Below, piece after piece: positions 25,053 to 33,690 of a DNA stretch of 64,000 nt. The stretch comes from Bacillus sp. DTU_2020_1000418_1_SI_GHA_SEK_038 (lineage in GTDB: Bacteria > Bacillota > Bacilli > Bacillales > Cytobacillaceae). Made by a program: the position numbers and the translations under genes. Each line of letters starts with the position of its first letter. Positions within the stretch are counted from its first letter, which is position 1. Under the pieces are notes generated by a model that saw nothing but the letters and a program-made list of their open reading frames with translations, was not told where the DNA came from and made no database searches. The stretch is taken from the NCBI RefSeq assembly GCF_032341175.1, contig NZ_CP135435.1:2914001-2978000 (forward strand). Reading direction: 5' to 3'.

Positions 25053-26339
25053 CTACTCTTTTTCTTTATCTGAATGCGTAGAGAAATCATGGAGAAAATC
25101 TTTATTAAAGCTAGTTTCAGTTCCGATGCCTTGCTGCTGTTTCTTTATTTCTGGCATGCCGGCAGCCGTATCAATAATCTGAGATCCATATTTTTCACGC
25201 AAATTAGAGAGAGCCTCGAACAATGGCTCCTTCTTCGCTTCCGTTTCATAGCTAAACAGATCAAGCTGTTTAACTGCTTCATTATGTTCTACTAATTCCA
25301 TGCCTGTGATTCCGAGAAGCCTTACTGGGTCACCGTTCCAATGTTTTAAGAATAATTGTTTTGCCGCTGCAAAAATATCATCGCTTTTTTGAATCGGGTT
25401 TTGGAGCTTTTTACTTCTAGTCACTGTTTTTCTATCCTTATAACGAATCATGATACTTACAGCAGCAGCGAGAACTGTTTTTCTTTTAAGCCGTGTGGAA
25501 ACTGTTCCTGCAAGCTCCTCAATTACACGAAGCAGCTCCTGCTGATTAGTGTTGTCCCGCGGCAAGGTAGTAGAGTTTCCAACACTTTTAAATTCTGTTG
25601 CTGCTTCCGGATCCACTATTCTTCGATCAATTCCATTTGCCCTTTCCTTTAGACGGAGACCGTTTATCCCGAGTGTAGATTTAAGCTGGATATCATTTGC
25701 AACGGCTAAATCACCTATTGTGTTAATATGAATACTTCGTAATTTTTCTCCTGTTTTCTTACCGACCCCATGCATGTTTTCAACTTCCAAAGGCCAAAGA
25801 ATATTAGGGACATCTCTTTTTCTTAAAACTGTAATACCCATTGGCTTTTTCATATCGGATGCCGTTTTTGCCAAAAATTTATTCGGTGCAATTCCAATGC
25901 TGCACGGTAAATCAAGCTGCTGAAGAATCTGCTTTTGAATTTTCTCAGCAATTTCAGGCGGAGTTCCGTGCTCATAGCTATTTGTTATATCAACATATCC
26001 TTCATCAATCGAAACGGGTTCAACCAGATCAGAATATTCATTAAGAATCTCAAACATACCAATGGAAGCGGCACGATATCTATCAAAATTCGGCTTTTTA
26101 ACAATTAGCTGCGGACATAGCCTTTTTGCCTCCCAGAGCGGCATGGTTGTTTTAACACCAAAGCTTCTTGCCTCGTAGCTGCATGTTATAATGATCCCTC
26201 TTCTTTCGGCGGGATTCCCTGCAATGGCAAGAGGCTTCCCTTTTAATGTGGGATCATAGGCCATTTCGACCGATGCATAGAAACTATTCATATCAACATG
26301 TAAAATGACTCGGCCATTTTTCGGATACATTTGTTTCAT
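25053..26339 (-). CDS. polY1: DNA polymerase IV, PolY1 (YqjH/DinB)
   Basis: This 428-residue Y-family polymerase has D16 (VDMNSFYAS) and D112-E113 (VSIDEGYVD) as metal ligands. Helix-hairpin-helix (NMHGVGKKTGEKLRSIHI) and little-finger domains follow. KQLDLF near residue 369 is a sliding-clamp binding motif. A polar tail of about 55 residues lies beyond it. It performs low-fidelity translesion synthesis. No LexA box is visible upstream, unlike polY2. Confidence 0.94.
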   Translation of the reverse strand: MKQMYPKNGRVILHVDMNSFYASVEMAYDPTLKGKPLAIAGNPAERRGIIITCSYEARSFGVKTTMPLWEAKRLCPQLIVKKPNFDRYRAASIGMFEILNEYSDLVEPVSIDEGYVDITNSYEHGTPPEIAEKIQKQILQQLDLPCSIGIAPNKFLAKTASDMKKPMGITVLRKRDVPNILWPLEVENMHGVGKKTGEKLRSIHINTIGDLAVANDIQLKSTLGINGLRLKERANGIDRRIVDPEAATEFKSVGNSTTLPRDNTNQQELLRVIEELAGTVSTRLKRKTVLAAAVSIMIRYKDRKTVTRSKKLQNPIQKSDDIFAAAKQLFLKHWNGDPVRLLGITGMELVEHNEAVKQLDLFSYETEAKKEPLFEALSNLREKYGSQIIDTAAGMPEIKKQQQGIGTETSFNKDFLHDFSTHSDKEKE

Positions 26340-26414
26340 GCTGACACTTCCCTTTATTTTTTCTGATACTATTTTACCAAATCAATAAGGTTCCTTTCAT
26401 CTTGTAAGGATAAT

Positions 26415-26446
26415 AAAAAACAGAGGATGGCTATTCATCCCCTGTT
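26415..26446 (-). terminator. Terminator after the cheW-like gene
   Basis: AACAGAGGATG and CATCCCCTGTT pair with one mismatch, and the minus-strand transcript ends in TTTTTTAT. It begins 9 bp beyond the CheW stop. Confidence 0.7.
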
Positions 26447-26454
26447 TGAAAAAA

Positions 26455-26928
26455 TTATGTAACTTTCTGTGATTTCATAAATTCTTGAATTTGTTTGATA
26501 CCTTCTAATGATTGGACCATTTGCGAAGGGTCTATTAGAGTAATAATTCGAGAATCTAAATTAGCAATACCTGTAAAATAGGTTGTTTTTTTGTATGCGA
26601 TCAGGCCTAACTGCTTTAACTTTTCTTGAGGTATATCGATAATTTCCTTTGCATCCTTGACAATTACTCCGATAGATAGATCATTTGTCTGCAAAACAAT
26701 GATCTTTGTTGTTTCATTTGTCAAGGTAGGCTGATTATATAGAACTCTTTCAAAGTCAATAACAGGAATCAAATCTCCTCTTACTTTAAAAACTCCATTC
26801 ACATAGGCAGGCAAATGAGGGATCGGTGTGATTCCTTCTATTTTTTCTATTGAAATGACAGATCGGACTGGAATCGCATATTCTTCATTTCCAACTTGAA
26901 ACACAACAACTTTATTCGTCTCTTCCAA
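26455..26928 (-). CDS. Stand-alone CheW-domain protein
   Basis: This 157-residue protein consists of one CheW domain (about residues 5-140): FQVGNEEYAIPV, PAYVNGVFKVRGDLIPVIDF and GVIVKDAKEIIDI. It lacks the receiver domain of CheV. CheW proteins couple methyl-accepting receptors to the kinase CheA. The TTG at 26934 is too close to ribosome binding site AGGAGGGA, so the TTG at 26928 is preferred. No other chemotaxis gene is in the window. Confidence 0.85.
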   Translation of the reverse strand: MEETNKVVVFQVGNEEYAIPVRSVISIEKIEGITPIPHLPAYVNGVFKVRGDLIPVIDFERVLYNQPTLTNETTKIIVLQTNDLSIGVIVKDAKEIIDIPQEKLKQLGLIAYKKTTYFTGIANLDSRIITLIDPSQMVQSLEGIKQIQEFMKSQKVT

Positions 26929-27032
26929 AAGCAATCCCTCCTAATCAAACGGGTATTTTCCCCTATACCTATATTACTAAATGGAAAGGGATTTTTGAAG
27001 GAATTATTACTTTTTTATGCGCCATTATATAA

Positions 27033-28154
27033 TTACTGAGCCGCAACCTCCTCTACAATAGCAATAACCATTTCTGCTAATTTATATAGCTCCTCAATAG
27101 GCATACGCTCATTAGTTGTGTGAATCTCTTCATAGCCGACAGCAAGATTAACTGTTGGGATACCGAAACCAGCAATAACATTGGCATCACTGCCTCCACC
27201 GCTTTTCAGCAATTCACAGCTGCGGCCGATTTTTGCTGCAGCCTTCCTGGCCACCTCGACAACATGATCGCCTTCACTAAACTTGAAGCCAGGATACATG
27301 ACTTTAATTTCAACGTTAGCCTTTCCGCCCATTTCCTCAGCAGCACTTTCGAAAGCTTCTTTCATTTTGCGGACCTGCTCTTCCATTTTTTCATTCACTA
27401 ACGAGCGCGCCTCTGCAAAAATATCTACTCGGTCGCATACAATATTCGTTTGAGTCCCCCCCTCAAAACGGCCAATGTTTGCAGTTGTTTCCTCATCAAT
27501 ACGGCCTAAAGGCATTCTCGAAATGGCTTTTGCAGCGATTGTGATTGCGGAAACTCCCTTTTCTGGCGCTACTCCTGCGTGTGCCGTTTTGCCGTGAATT
27601 GTCGCATTCACCTTCGCTTGTGTTGGAGCAGCGACAATAATATTTCCGACCTTGCCATCACTGTCTAGCGCATAGCCATACTTTGCTTTCAGGAGAGATG
27701 AATCAAGAGCCTTTGCACCTACTAGACCTGACTCTTCCCCAACAGTAATAATAAATTGGATGGTGCCATGGGGAATACTTTGTTCTTTCAGGATCTTAAT
27801 GACTTCAAGCATAACGGCAAGTCCTGTTTTATCATCTGCTCCTAGGATGGTTGTCCCATCTGTCACAACATAGCCGTCCTTAATAGATGGTTTAACCCCT
27901 TTAGCAGGCACAACTGTATCCATATGAGAGGTGAAATAGATAATGTCTACGCCCTCTTTTGTTCCAGGCAGCGTACAAATCAAGTTGCCTGCACCGTGTC
28001 CTGTTTGTGCTATTGTGTCATCCTCAAAAACTTCAACGCCAAGATCAGAAAATTTTTGTTTTAATACCTTTGCAATTTTGGCTTCATATTTTGTTTCTGA
28101 ATCAATTTGAACAAGCTCTAAAAATTCATTTAGCAAACGTTCCTGATTAATCAT
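27033..28154 (-). CDS. yqjE: PepT-like M20 peptidase (YqjE)
   Basis: This 373-residue zinc aminopeptidase is of family M20B. Metal and catalytic signatures are TSHMDTV, GADDKTG, GEESGLVGA and a C-terminal histidine in EIHTTNER. The lid dimerisation domain lies at about residues 180-290. It probably releases amino acids from tripeptides or small peptides. The frame opens at TTG 28169, but that overlaps ribosome binding site TTGGAGG, so ATG 28154 is chosen. It lies 69 bp downstream of yqjD. Confidence 0.92.
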   Translation of the reverse strand: MINQERLLNEFLELVQIDSETKYEAKIAKVLKQKFSDLGVEVFEDDTIAQTGHGAGNLICTLPGTKEGVDIIYFTSHMDTVVPAKGVKPSIKDGYVVTDGTTILGADDKTGLAVMLEVIKILKEQSIPHGTIQFIITVGEESGLVGAKALDSSLLKAKYGYALDSDGKVGNIIVAAPTQAKVNATIHGKTAHAGVAPEKGVSAITIAAKAISRMPLGRIDEETTANIGRFEGGTQTNIVCDRVDIFAEARSLVNEKMEEQVRKMKEAFESAAEEMGGKANVEIKVMYPGFKFSEGDHVVEVARKAAAKIGRSCELLKSGGGSDANVIAGFGIPTVNLAVGYEEIHTTNERMPIEELYKLAEMVIAIVEEVAAQ

Positions 28155-28223
28155 GCTATTTTCCTCCAATAATTTACGTTTAGTACCTGTCTATTATAAA
28201 TATCAAATTGTGCAACTCCAACC

Positions 28224-29774
28224 TTAAAGCGGAATATTCCCGTGTTTCTTCTTCGGTCTGGATTCTTGCTTATTCCGCAGCATCTCAAGAGCTTGAATAA
28301 GTTTGATTCTTGTTTCACGAGGGTCAATGACATCATCCACCATTCCTCGGCTAGCAGCAACATATGGATTAGCAAACTTTTCACGATATTCTTCAATTTT
28401 TTGCGCCCTAGTCGCTTCAGGATCTTCACTGTTTTGAATTTCTCGGGCAAAAATAATATTGGCAGCCCCCTGGGGCCCCATTACGGCAACCTCTGCATTC
28501 GGCCAAGCGAAAACCAGATCAGCACCAATCGCTTTACTATTTAAAGCCACATAGGCCCCGCCAAACGCCTTTCGCAAAATCACCGTTAGCTTCGGAACGG
28601 TTGCTTCAGAATAAGCATATAAAATCTTAGCACCGTGGCGAATGATTCCCCCATGCTCCTGTTTTACACCAGGGAAAAAGCCTGTTACATCCTCAAAGGT
28701 GATAATTGGAATATTAAAGGAATCACAGAAACGAATAAATCTCGCCGCCTTATCAGAAGAATCGATGTCAAGACCGCCTGCCATGAATTTTGGCTGGTTG
28801 CATACAAGTCCAACGACTTCACCCTTAATTCGCGCTAAGCCAACGACAATATTCTTTGCAAAGTCCTGATGAACCTCCATAAAAGATGCATTATCAACCA
28901 CCTGCTCAATAACCTTGCGCACATCATAAGGACGTACAGCATCAAACGGGATAACATCTGTTAAATCCGGACGATAATCATCATCTTTATCAGCCTCAAG
29001 CATTGGCGGTTTTTCTTCATAATTTTGCGGCAAATAACTTAATAAATGGCGAACTTGTTCAATGACTTCCACCTCTGACTTGCCTTTAAAATGCGCATTG
29101 CCGCTAATTGTATTATGTACGCTTGCTCCGCCTAAATCCTCTGAAGAAATCTTTTCTCCTGTAACCGTCTCAATTACCTTAGGTCCCGTAATAAACATTT
29201 GGCTCGTATTTTCGACCATAAACACAAAATCTGTGATCGCTGGCGAATAAACTGCCCCGCCTGCGCACGGTCCCATAATGACGGAGATTTGAGGAATCAC
29301 ACCAGAATAAATCGAATTTCTGTAAAAAATATGTCCATAGCCATCTAAAGACACAACACCTTCTTGAATTCGCGCACCACCGGAATCATTCAGACCGACA
29401 AATGGTGCCCCATTTTTTGCTGCTAAATCCATCACATTGGCGATTTTCTTCGCATGCATTTCACCAAGTGCCCCGCCGAAAACCGTGAAATCCTGGGAAA
29501 ATAGAAAAATTGGTCTGCCATTTACTTTTCCATACCCAGTTACAACCCCATCTCCAGGGCCCTTCTGTTCATCTAGCCCAAAATCCGTACAGCGATGCTC
29601 AATAAACGGATTTAGCTCGACAAAAGTCCCTGGGTCCACTAGTAAATCAATTCGCTCTCTTGCTGTGAGCTTCCCTTTTTCATGCTGCTTTGCAATTCTT
29701 TCATCTCCCCCGCCAAGTTCAATTTCTCTTCGGCGGTCATATAATTCATTAATCTTTTCATAGATGTCTGCCAT
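28224..29774 (-). CDS. yqjD: Acyl-CoA carboxylase carboxyltransferase (YqjD, PccB-like)
   Basis: This 516-residue carboxyltransferase consists of two crotonase-like halves. It would move CO2 from carboxybiotin to propionyl-CoA, giving methylmalonyl-CoA. Family stretches include GGALGEMHAKKI, NDSGGARIQEGV, GPCAGGAVYSPA and FEDVTGFFPGVKQEHGGIIRHGA. It is translationally close to the epimerase gene (9 bp), which ties it to the methylmalonyl-CoA route. No biotin carboxylase or biotin carrier gene is in the window. The alternative, a methylmalonyl-CoA decarboxylase alpha subunit, is related but less likely here. Confidence 0.9.
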   Translation of the reverse strand: MADIYEKINELYDRRREIELGGGDERIAKQHEKGKLTARERIDLLVDPGTFVELNPFIEHRCTDFGLDEQKGPGDGVVTGYGKVNGRPIFLFSQDFTVFGGALGEMHAKKIANVMDLAAKNGAPFVGLNDSGGARIQEGVVSLDGYGHIFYRNSIYSGVIPQISVIMGPCAGGAVYSPAITDFVFMVENTSQMFITGPKVIETVTGEKISSEDLGGASVHNTISGNAHFKGKSEVEVIEQVRHLLSYLPQNYEEKPPMLEADKDDDYRPDLTDVIPFDAVRPYDVRKVIEQVVDNASFMEVHQDFAKNIVVGLARIKGEVVGLVCNQPKFMAGGLDIDSSDKAARFIRFCDSFNIPIITFEDVTGFFPGVKQEHGGIIRHGAKILYAYSEATVPKLTVILRKAFGGAYVALNSKAIGADLVFAWPNAEVAVMGPQGAANIIFAREIQNSEDPEATRAQKIEEYREKFANPYVAASRGMVDDVIDPRETRIKLIQALEMLRNKQESRPKKKHGNIPL

Positions 29775-29783
29775 GATCCTGTT

Positions 29784-30188
29784 TCATCCTTTCCTTTCGC
29801 AAAATTCATAAAGCACTTTTCCCGTAGATTTCGGATGCATAAATGCAATCTGTGCTCCACCTGCACCCATTTTTGGAGCGTCATTTAGCATGGAAATTCC
29901 TTTTTCCTTCATTTCATTAATCCGATCCTGGATTGAATCCACACCTAATGCTACATGATGAAGACCTTCACCACGATGCTCAATAAATTTTGCGACAGCG
30001 CTTTCAGAACTAGTCGGCTCTAATAATTCAAGCTTCGTATCCCCTGCTTTCAGGAAAGCAACTTTAAGCTTTTCACTTTCTACCTCTTCAATGCCAAGCA
30101 AAGGGAGCTTTAGAATATCCGTATAAAAAGGCAGTGCCTCCTCGAGTGAGCGGACTGCTATCCCGATATGATCGACTTTTTTAATCAT
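29784..30188 (-). CDS. mce: Methylmalonyl-CoA epimerase
   Basis: This 134-residue protein of the VOC fold carries the metal ligands H7 (VDHIGIAV), one of H77/H78 (LHHVALGV) and E128 (VLYEFCE). It interconverts (S)- and (R)-methylmalonyl-CoA between the carboxylase and the mutase. It corresponds to B. subtilis yqjC. Ribosome binding site GGAGGGG precedes ATG 30188, and yqjD follows after 9 bp. mutAB is about 6 kb away on the same strand. Confidence 0.92.
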   Translation of the reverse strand: MIKKVDHIGIAVRSLEEALPFYTDILKLPLLGIEEVESEKLKVAFLKAGDTKLELLEPTSSESAVAKFIEHRGEGLHHVALGVDSIQDRINEMKEKGISMLNDAPKMGAGGAQIAFMHPKSTGKVLYEFCERKG

Positions 30189-30353
30189 CTGTTCCCCTCC
30201 AAATGCTATCCTTCTAAAATTATAATCTTTTCAATACTAAAGTTAAACTTTAATCATGAATAGGATTCTTCACATAGTCCGAAAAGCTTGCAAAAAAACA
30301 GTCCTATTATGTATTCTCTAAATATGTCGAAAAATCCTTTCTAACTCGAGCGG

Positions 30354-30382
30354 TTGTTCATTTTGATTTTTCCTAGTAAAAT
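30354..30382 (+). promoter_or_regulatory. Sigma-A-type promoter of prli42
   Basis: TTGTTC (30354-30359) and TAAAAT (30377-30382) are separated by 17 bp, with the gene start 37 bp downstream. Confidence 0.5.
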
Positions 30383-30418
30383 GTAAGTAAGAGAATACAG
30401 ATTAAAGGGGGAATTCTT

Positions 30419-30514
30419 TTGTCTAATAAAAAAGCACGTAAGATCATCGTTTATTTAATGATTTTTGCCATGCTGGCATCTTCATTGTTTGTTGGAGCCT
30501 CAATGTTTTTTTAA
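30419..30514 (+). CDS. prli42: Stressosome-associated membrane miniprotein Prli42
   Basis: This 31-residue protein has a short basic N-terminus (MSNKKARKI) followed by a single membrane helix ending in VGASMFF. The pattern matches Prli42, which in Listeria anchors the stressosome (RsbR/RsbS complexes) to the membrane and is conserved in Firmicutes. It starts with TTG at 30419, and ribosome binding site AAAGGGGGA lies 8 bases upstream. It has its own promoter and terminator and points away from the surrounding minus-strand genes. Genes this short are easily missed. Confidence 0.88.
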   Translation: MSNKKARKIIVYLMIFAMLASSLFVGASMFF

Positions 30515-30522
30515 TAGATTTA

Positions 30523-30564
30523 AAAAGCAGTGGATTTCATATTATTATGAAATCCACTGCTTTT
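30523..30564. terminator. Bidirectional terminator between prli42 and L,D-transpeptidase
   Basis: AAAAGCAGTGGATTTCATA and its exact complement form a 19-bp stem with the loop TTAT. A- and T-tracts on both sides make it work in either direction for the two converging genes. Confidence 0.9.
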
Positions 30565-30565
30565 C

Positions 30566-31078
30566 TTATTGTATCGCCCCGTAGGAACGCCCGAGCGTCT
30601 CAAAATTTTCGGGGGAGGAAACAATTAATATTTTCGTACCAACTGGAACCAAATCATATAAAGATTCAACTGCTTCATTTTGCAGGCGGATACAGCCTTG
30701 AGAAACATATTTTCCAATGGATGAAGGATTATTTGTCCCATGGATTCCATAAATTCTCCCATCTGTTTCTGCTGCATCAAATCCAATCCACCTTGTTCCT
30801 AATGGGTTCTCGGGATCACCGCCGTTAATATCTTTTTTCCGATAATAAGGATCCTTCGCCTTTACCGTTATTGTAAAAAAACCTTCAGGTGTTAAATCCT
30901 CTGTCTTGCCAGTTGCCGCAGCGATCACCGTTTGGACTTTATTGTTATGAATAAATGCGACTTCATTTGTTTTTTTGTTGACAATAATAAATGGGTCGCC
31001 TGGCACCGGATTTTGCCCTAGAGGCCAGATCGGCGAAATTGCAAGTACCATCATCAACGTATAAATGAGATTAACCAT
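30566..31078 (-). CDS. L,D-transpeptidase (YkuD domain)
   Basis: This 170-residue exported protein has an N-terminal hydrophobic segment (residues 3-20) and a YkuD catalytic domain (28-155). The active-site stretch is H113-GTNNPSSIGKYVSQG-C129-IRL, the standard H-G-T...S-x-G-C-x-R pattern. Such enzymes make 3-3 crosslinks in peptidoglycan or remodel spore or stationary-phase wall. It has no LysM domain. The ribosome binding site is weak. It lies next to yqjA on the same strand. Confidence 0.9.
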   Translation of the reverse strand: MVNLIYTLMMVLAISPIWPLGQNPVPGDPFIIVNKKTNEVAFIHNNKVQTVIAAATGKTEDLTPEGFFTITVKAKDPYYRKKDINGGDPENPLGTRWIGFDAAETDGRIYGIHGTNNPSSIGKYVSQGCIRLQNEAVESLYDLVPVGTKILIVSSPENFETLGRSYGAIQ

Positions 31079-31112
31079 GTGATCACCAACCTTTTAGAAG
31101 TTAGTTTTCACT

Positions 31113-32096
31113 TTACTCATTGTGAACATGCACCTTTTTTCCGATCGGGAGCTCTTTTGTCGAGCTTTTAATCGATAAATATTCCCCAATTTCGCGTGTA
31201 AATTGCACAAGAGCAGCCCGTGCTTCAAATTCAATCCTCGTTTTTGGCAATTCCATATTTTTAAAAGATTCATTCATTGCATTAAGCTTTTCTAAATATA
31301 TATGGGCAGTATTTCCTGAATGAATATTTTTGGATAATTCCTCGATGAAATCAGCAACCATTTCTCCTTGTTCAACTGTATAGGAAATAGAGGTAACGAT
31401 TGGAAGAACCCGTTCAATAATTTCAAATTGTTTTTCTCTCATTTTAAAATAATGGTAATAAACATTTTCATCGCGGAGAAGATGATTTTCTACATCCCGA
31501 TAGGAAAGGGCTTCAGCCTCCTCTATAAGCCTTGCCGTTTCCGTAATTTCCAACCCATCCCAGTTACTCTCATTTACCCGAAGATAGATAACAATCTCTT
31601 CAAAAATCCGTTTGAAATTTTCTTCAATTTGCATTTGATATTCTCCAAGCTTCTGATCGAGGCTTGGCATAAAAATATTTGCAATTAGGGCAACACCAAT
31701 TCCGATAGTAATGATGCCAATTTCATTTAAAACTAAATCGAAAGTTACTTGTCCAGCAGTGTATAAGTGCAAAATTGTCACGCAGCTTGTAACAATTCCA
31801 TCACTTACCTTAAGCATAACAGTCATCGGAATAAAAAATAACAATAAAAGTCCTATCATTAAAGGATGATAAGCAATCCCTTCAAAAACAATCATAGATA
31901 GAACGATTGCCAAAATACCAGCAATGAAGCGTTCTATTGAAGCTTGTAAAGATTTCTTCTTTGTAGGCTTTATACAAAGAATCGTAATAATCCCTGCCGA
32001 AGCAAAATTATGAAAACCTAATATTTGGGCTAAAATAATAGCTGCCGTTGTGCCAATAGCGGTTTTTATCGTCCGATAGCCGATTCGAAACTTCAT
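31113..32096 (-). CDS. yqjA: Aromatic acid exporter family membrane protein YqjA
   Basis: This 327-residue protein has four to five membrane helices in the N-terminal half (about residues 10-155) and a cytoplasmic helical C-terminal domain. It matches the ArAE_1/DUF939 group that includes B. subtilis YqjA. The exporter name comes from distant relatives, and no substrate is shown. Ribosome binding site AGGAG precedes ATG 32096. The L,D-transpeptidase gene lies 34 bp downstream. Confidence 0.88.
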   Translation of the reverse strand: MKFRIGYRTIKTAIGTTAAIILAQILGFHNFASAGIITILCIKPTKKKSLQASIERFIAGILAIVLSMIVFEGIAYHPLMIGLLLLFFIPMTVMLKVSDGIVTSCVTILHLYTAGQVTFDLVLNEIGIITIGIGVALIANIFMPSLDQKLGEYQMQIEENFKRIFEEIVIYLRVNESNWDGLEITETARLIEEAEALSYRDVENHLLRDENVYYHYFKMREKQFEIIERVLPIVTSISYTVEQGEMVADFIEELSKNIHSGNTAHIYLEKLNAMNESFKNMELPKTRIEFEARAALVQFTREIGEYLSIKSSTKELPIGKKVHVHNE

Positions 32097-32164
32097 AGTT
32101 TAATTACTCCTAGTCAGATCCATTTATATGCGAACAATTATAAGCTTCCAAACAAATTATGTCC

Positions 32165-32200
32165 AAAAAAAAGAAGATGATCAATAGAAATCACCTTCTT
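32165..32200 (-). terminator. Terminator of the art operon
   Basis: AAGAAGATGAT and ATCACCTTCTT form an 11-bp stem with one wobble, followed on the minus strand by T6. It lies 34 bp beyond the artM stop. Confidence 0.75.
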
Positions 32201-32234
32201 TTCTTAAAAATCGTATTTTATATTTTTTACATGG

Positions 32235-32957
32235 TTACAGAACTTTTTGCAAGAAATCTTGAGCTCTTTCAGATTTAGGACTAGCAAAAAATTCATTTGG
32301 CGGTGCATCCTCCACTAGCACCCCTCCATCAAGAAAGAGCACTCGATCGGCAACCTCTTTAGCAAATCCCATCTCATGGGTAACAATCGCCATGGTCATT
32401 CCTGTGTGTGCCAACGACTTCATAACATCCAACACTTCCTTGACCATTTCAGGATCTAGTGCTGAGGTTGGTTCGTCAAACAGCATCACTTCAGGCTTCA
32501 TCGCAAGCGCTCGAGCAATCGCCACTCGCTGTTTTTGCCCCCCAGATAAGCGGTTTGGATATTCAGTAGCTTTTTCGGATAACCCAACCTTCCTTAACAG
32601 CTCTAACCCGATTTCTTCTGCTTCCTGCTTTGAAATGCCTTTAACCGTCATAGGAGCATACGTTAAGTTTTGCAGAACCGTTTTATGAGGGAAAAGATGG
32701 AAATGCTGAAAAACCATCCCTACATTTTGACGGACTTTCATAATATTTGTTTTCTTGTTTGTAATATCCTGATCTCCAATCCAAATTTGTCCAGCTGTCG
32801 GGCTCTCCAGTAAGTTAATACAGCGGAGAAAAGTTGATTTCCCAGAGCCTGATGGGCCAATAATGGCAACAACTTCCCCTTCTTTTATCGTTGTTGATAT
32901 CCCTTTAAGCACTTCCAGTTTGCCGAATTGCTTATATAATTTTTCAATTTTAATCAC
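32235..32957 (-). CDS. artM: Amino acid ABC importer ATPase (ArtM/GlnQ type)
   Basis: This 240-residue ATPase is of the polar amino acid transport family. It has Walker [11 protein letters not shown], the Q-loop [13 protein letters not shown], signature LSGGQKQRV, Walker [13 protein letters not shown] and the switch IVTHE. Its start overlaps the artQ stop by 8 bp, so translation is coupled. The operon order artP-artQ-artM matches B. subtilis yqiXYZ, an arginine importer. Confidence 0.93.
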   Translation of the reverse strand: MIKIEKLYKQFGKLEVLKGISTTIKEGEVVAIIGPSGSGKSTFLRCINLLESPTAGQIWIGDQDITNKKTNIMKVRQNVGMVFQHFHLFPHKTVLQNLTYAPMTVKGISKQEAEEIGLELLRKVGLSEKATEYPNRLSGGQKQRVAIARALAMKPEVMLFDEPTSALDPEMVKEVLDVMKSLAHTGMTMAIVTHEMGFAKEVADRVLFLDGGVLVEDAPPNEFFASPKSERAQDFLQKVL

Positions 32958-33609
32958 CGCGTCTCATTCTCCTTTCAACTGCTTTTCCGAGGAGTGTTAG
33001 CGTAATAACCATTACATAATAAATCAAGCCAGCTAATAATAATGGTTCAAAGAAACGATATGTGTTCGCCCCGACTTGATAAGCTCTGCGCATAATATCC
33101 ATCACCCCGATGGTTGTTACAATCGCGGATTCTTTTGTTAATGTAATAAATTCATTCATAAGTGCGGGCAAAATATTTTTTAATGCTTGAGGTAAAATGA
33201 TATTAAGCATCATCTTGTTGTACGGGACACCAAGAGCCATGGCAGCTTCTCTTTGACCTTTGTCAACAGCAAGAATTCCTGCACGAATAATTTCGGAAAT
33301 ATATGCTGCAGAATTCAGACCAAAAGCTAGAACAGCAGCAAGGTAAGGTTCAATTTGATAGCCAAATATTTGCGGAGAGCCAAAATAAATAATCATCAGC
33401 TGCAGAACTAGTGGAGTTCCACGGAAAATTGAAGTATAGGCATCCGCGAACCATAATAGTGGTTTTATCGAACTAATCTTAAATAATGATAAAATAATTC
33501 CCAATACAAACCCTAATAGACCGGCTGCTGCTACGATTTGAAGTGTTATGGTAATCCCCTTTATCATGTATGGAAGGGAAGGGAGTATGGAAGTAAAATC
33601 TAAATTCAT
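32950..33609 (-). CDS. artQ: Amino acid ABC importer permease (ArtQ)
   Basis: This 219-residue membrane protein is of the HisM/GlnP family, with about five helices. The EAA loop ([22 protein letters not shown] region) contacts the ATPase. It lies 81 bp after artP, with a hairpin terminator between, and overlaps artM by 8 bp. Confidence 0.92.
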   Translation of the reverse strand: MNLDFTSILPSLPYMIKGITITLQIVAAAGLLGFVLGIILSLFKISSIKPLLWFADAYTSIFRGTPLVLQLMIIYFGSPQIFGYQIEPYLAAVLAFGLNSAAYISEIIRAGILAVDKGQREAAMALGVPYNKMMLNIILPQALKNILPALMNEFITLTKESAIVTTIGVMDIMRRAYQVGANTYRFFEPLLLAGLIYYVMVITLTLLGKAVERRMRRGD

Positions 33610-33643
33610 CCGGAAGCTCAGTCCTCTCTCTTACAATAAGGGC

Positions 33644-33671
33644 AAAAAAGGGCTGTCCTTTAGGACAGCCC
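33644..33671 (-). terminator. Internal terminator between artP and artQ
   Basis: GGGCTGTCC and GGACAGCCC form a perfect 9-bp stem with a 4-base loop, followed on the minus strand by T6. It sits inside the operon, between the binding protein and permease genes. It should let only part of the transcripts through, so that the binding protein is made in excess. Confidence 0.8.
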
Positions 33672-33690
33672 CTCGCCGCCAGTTCTTATA

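Noticed and set aside
26340..26400. LexA box upstream of polY1
   Set aside because: No GAAC-N4-GTTC or close variant is present in the upstream gap.
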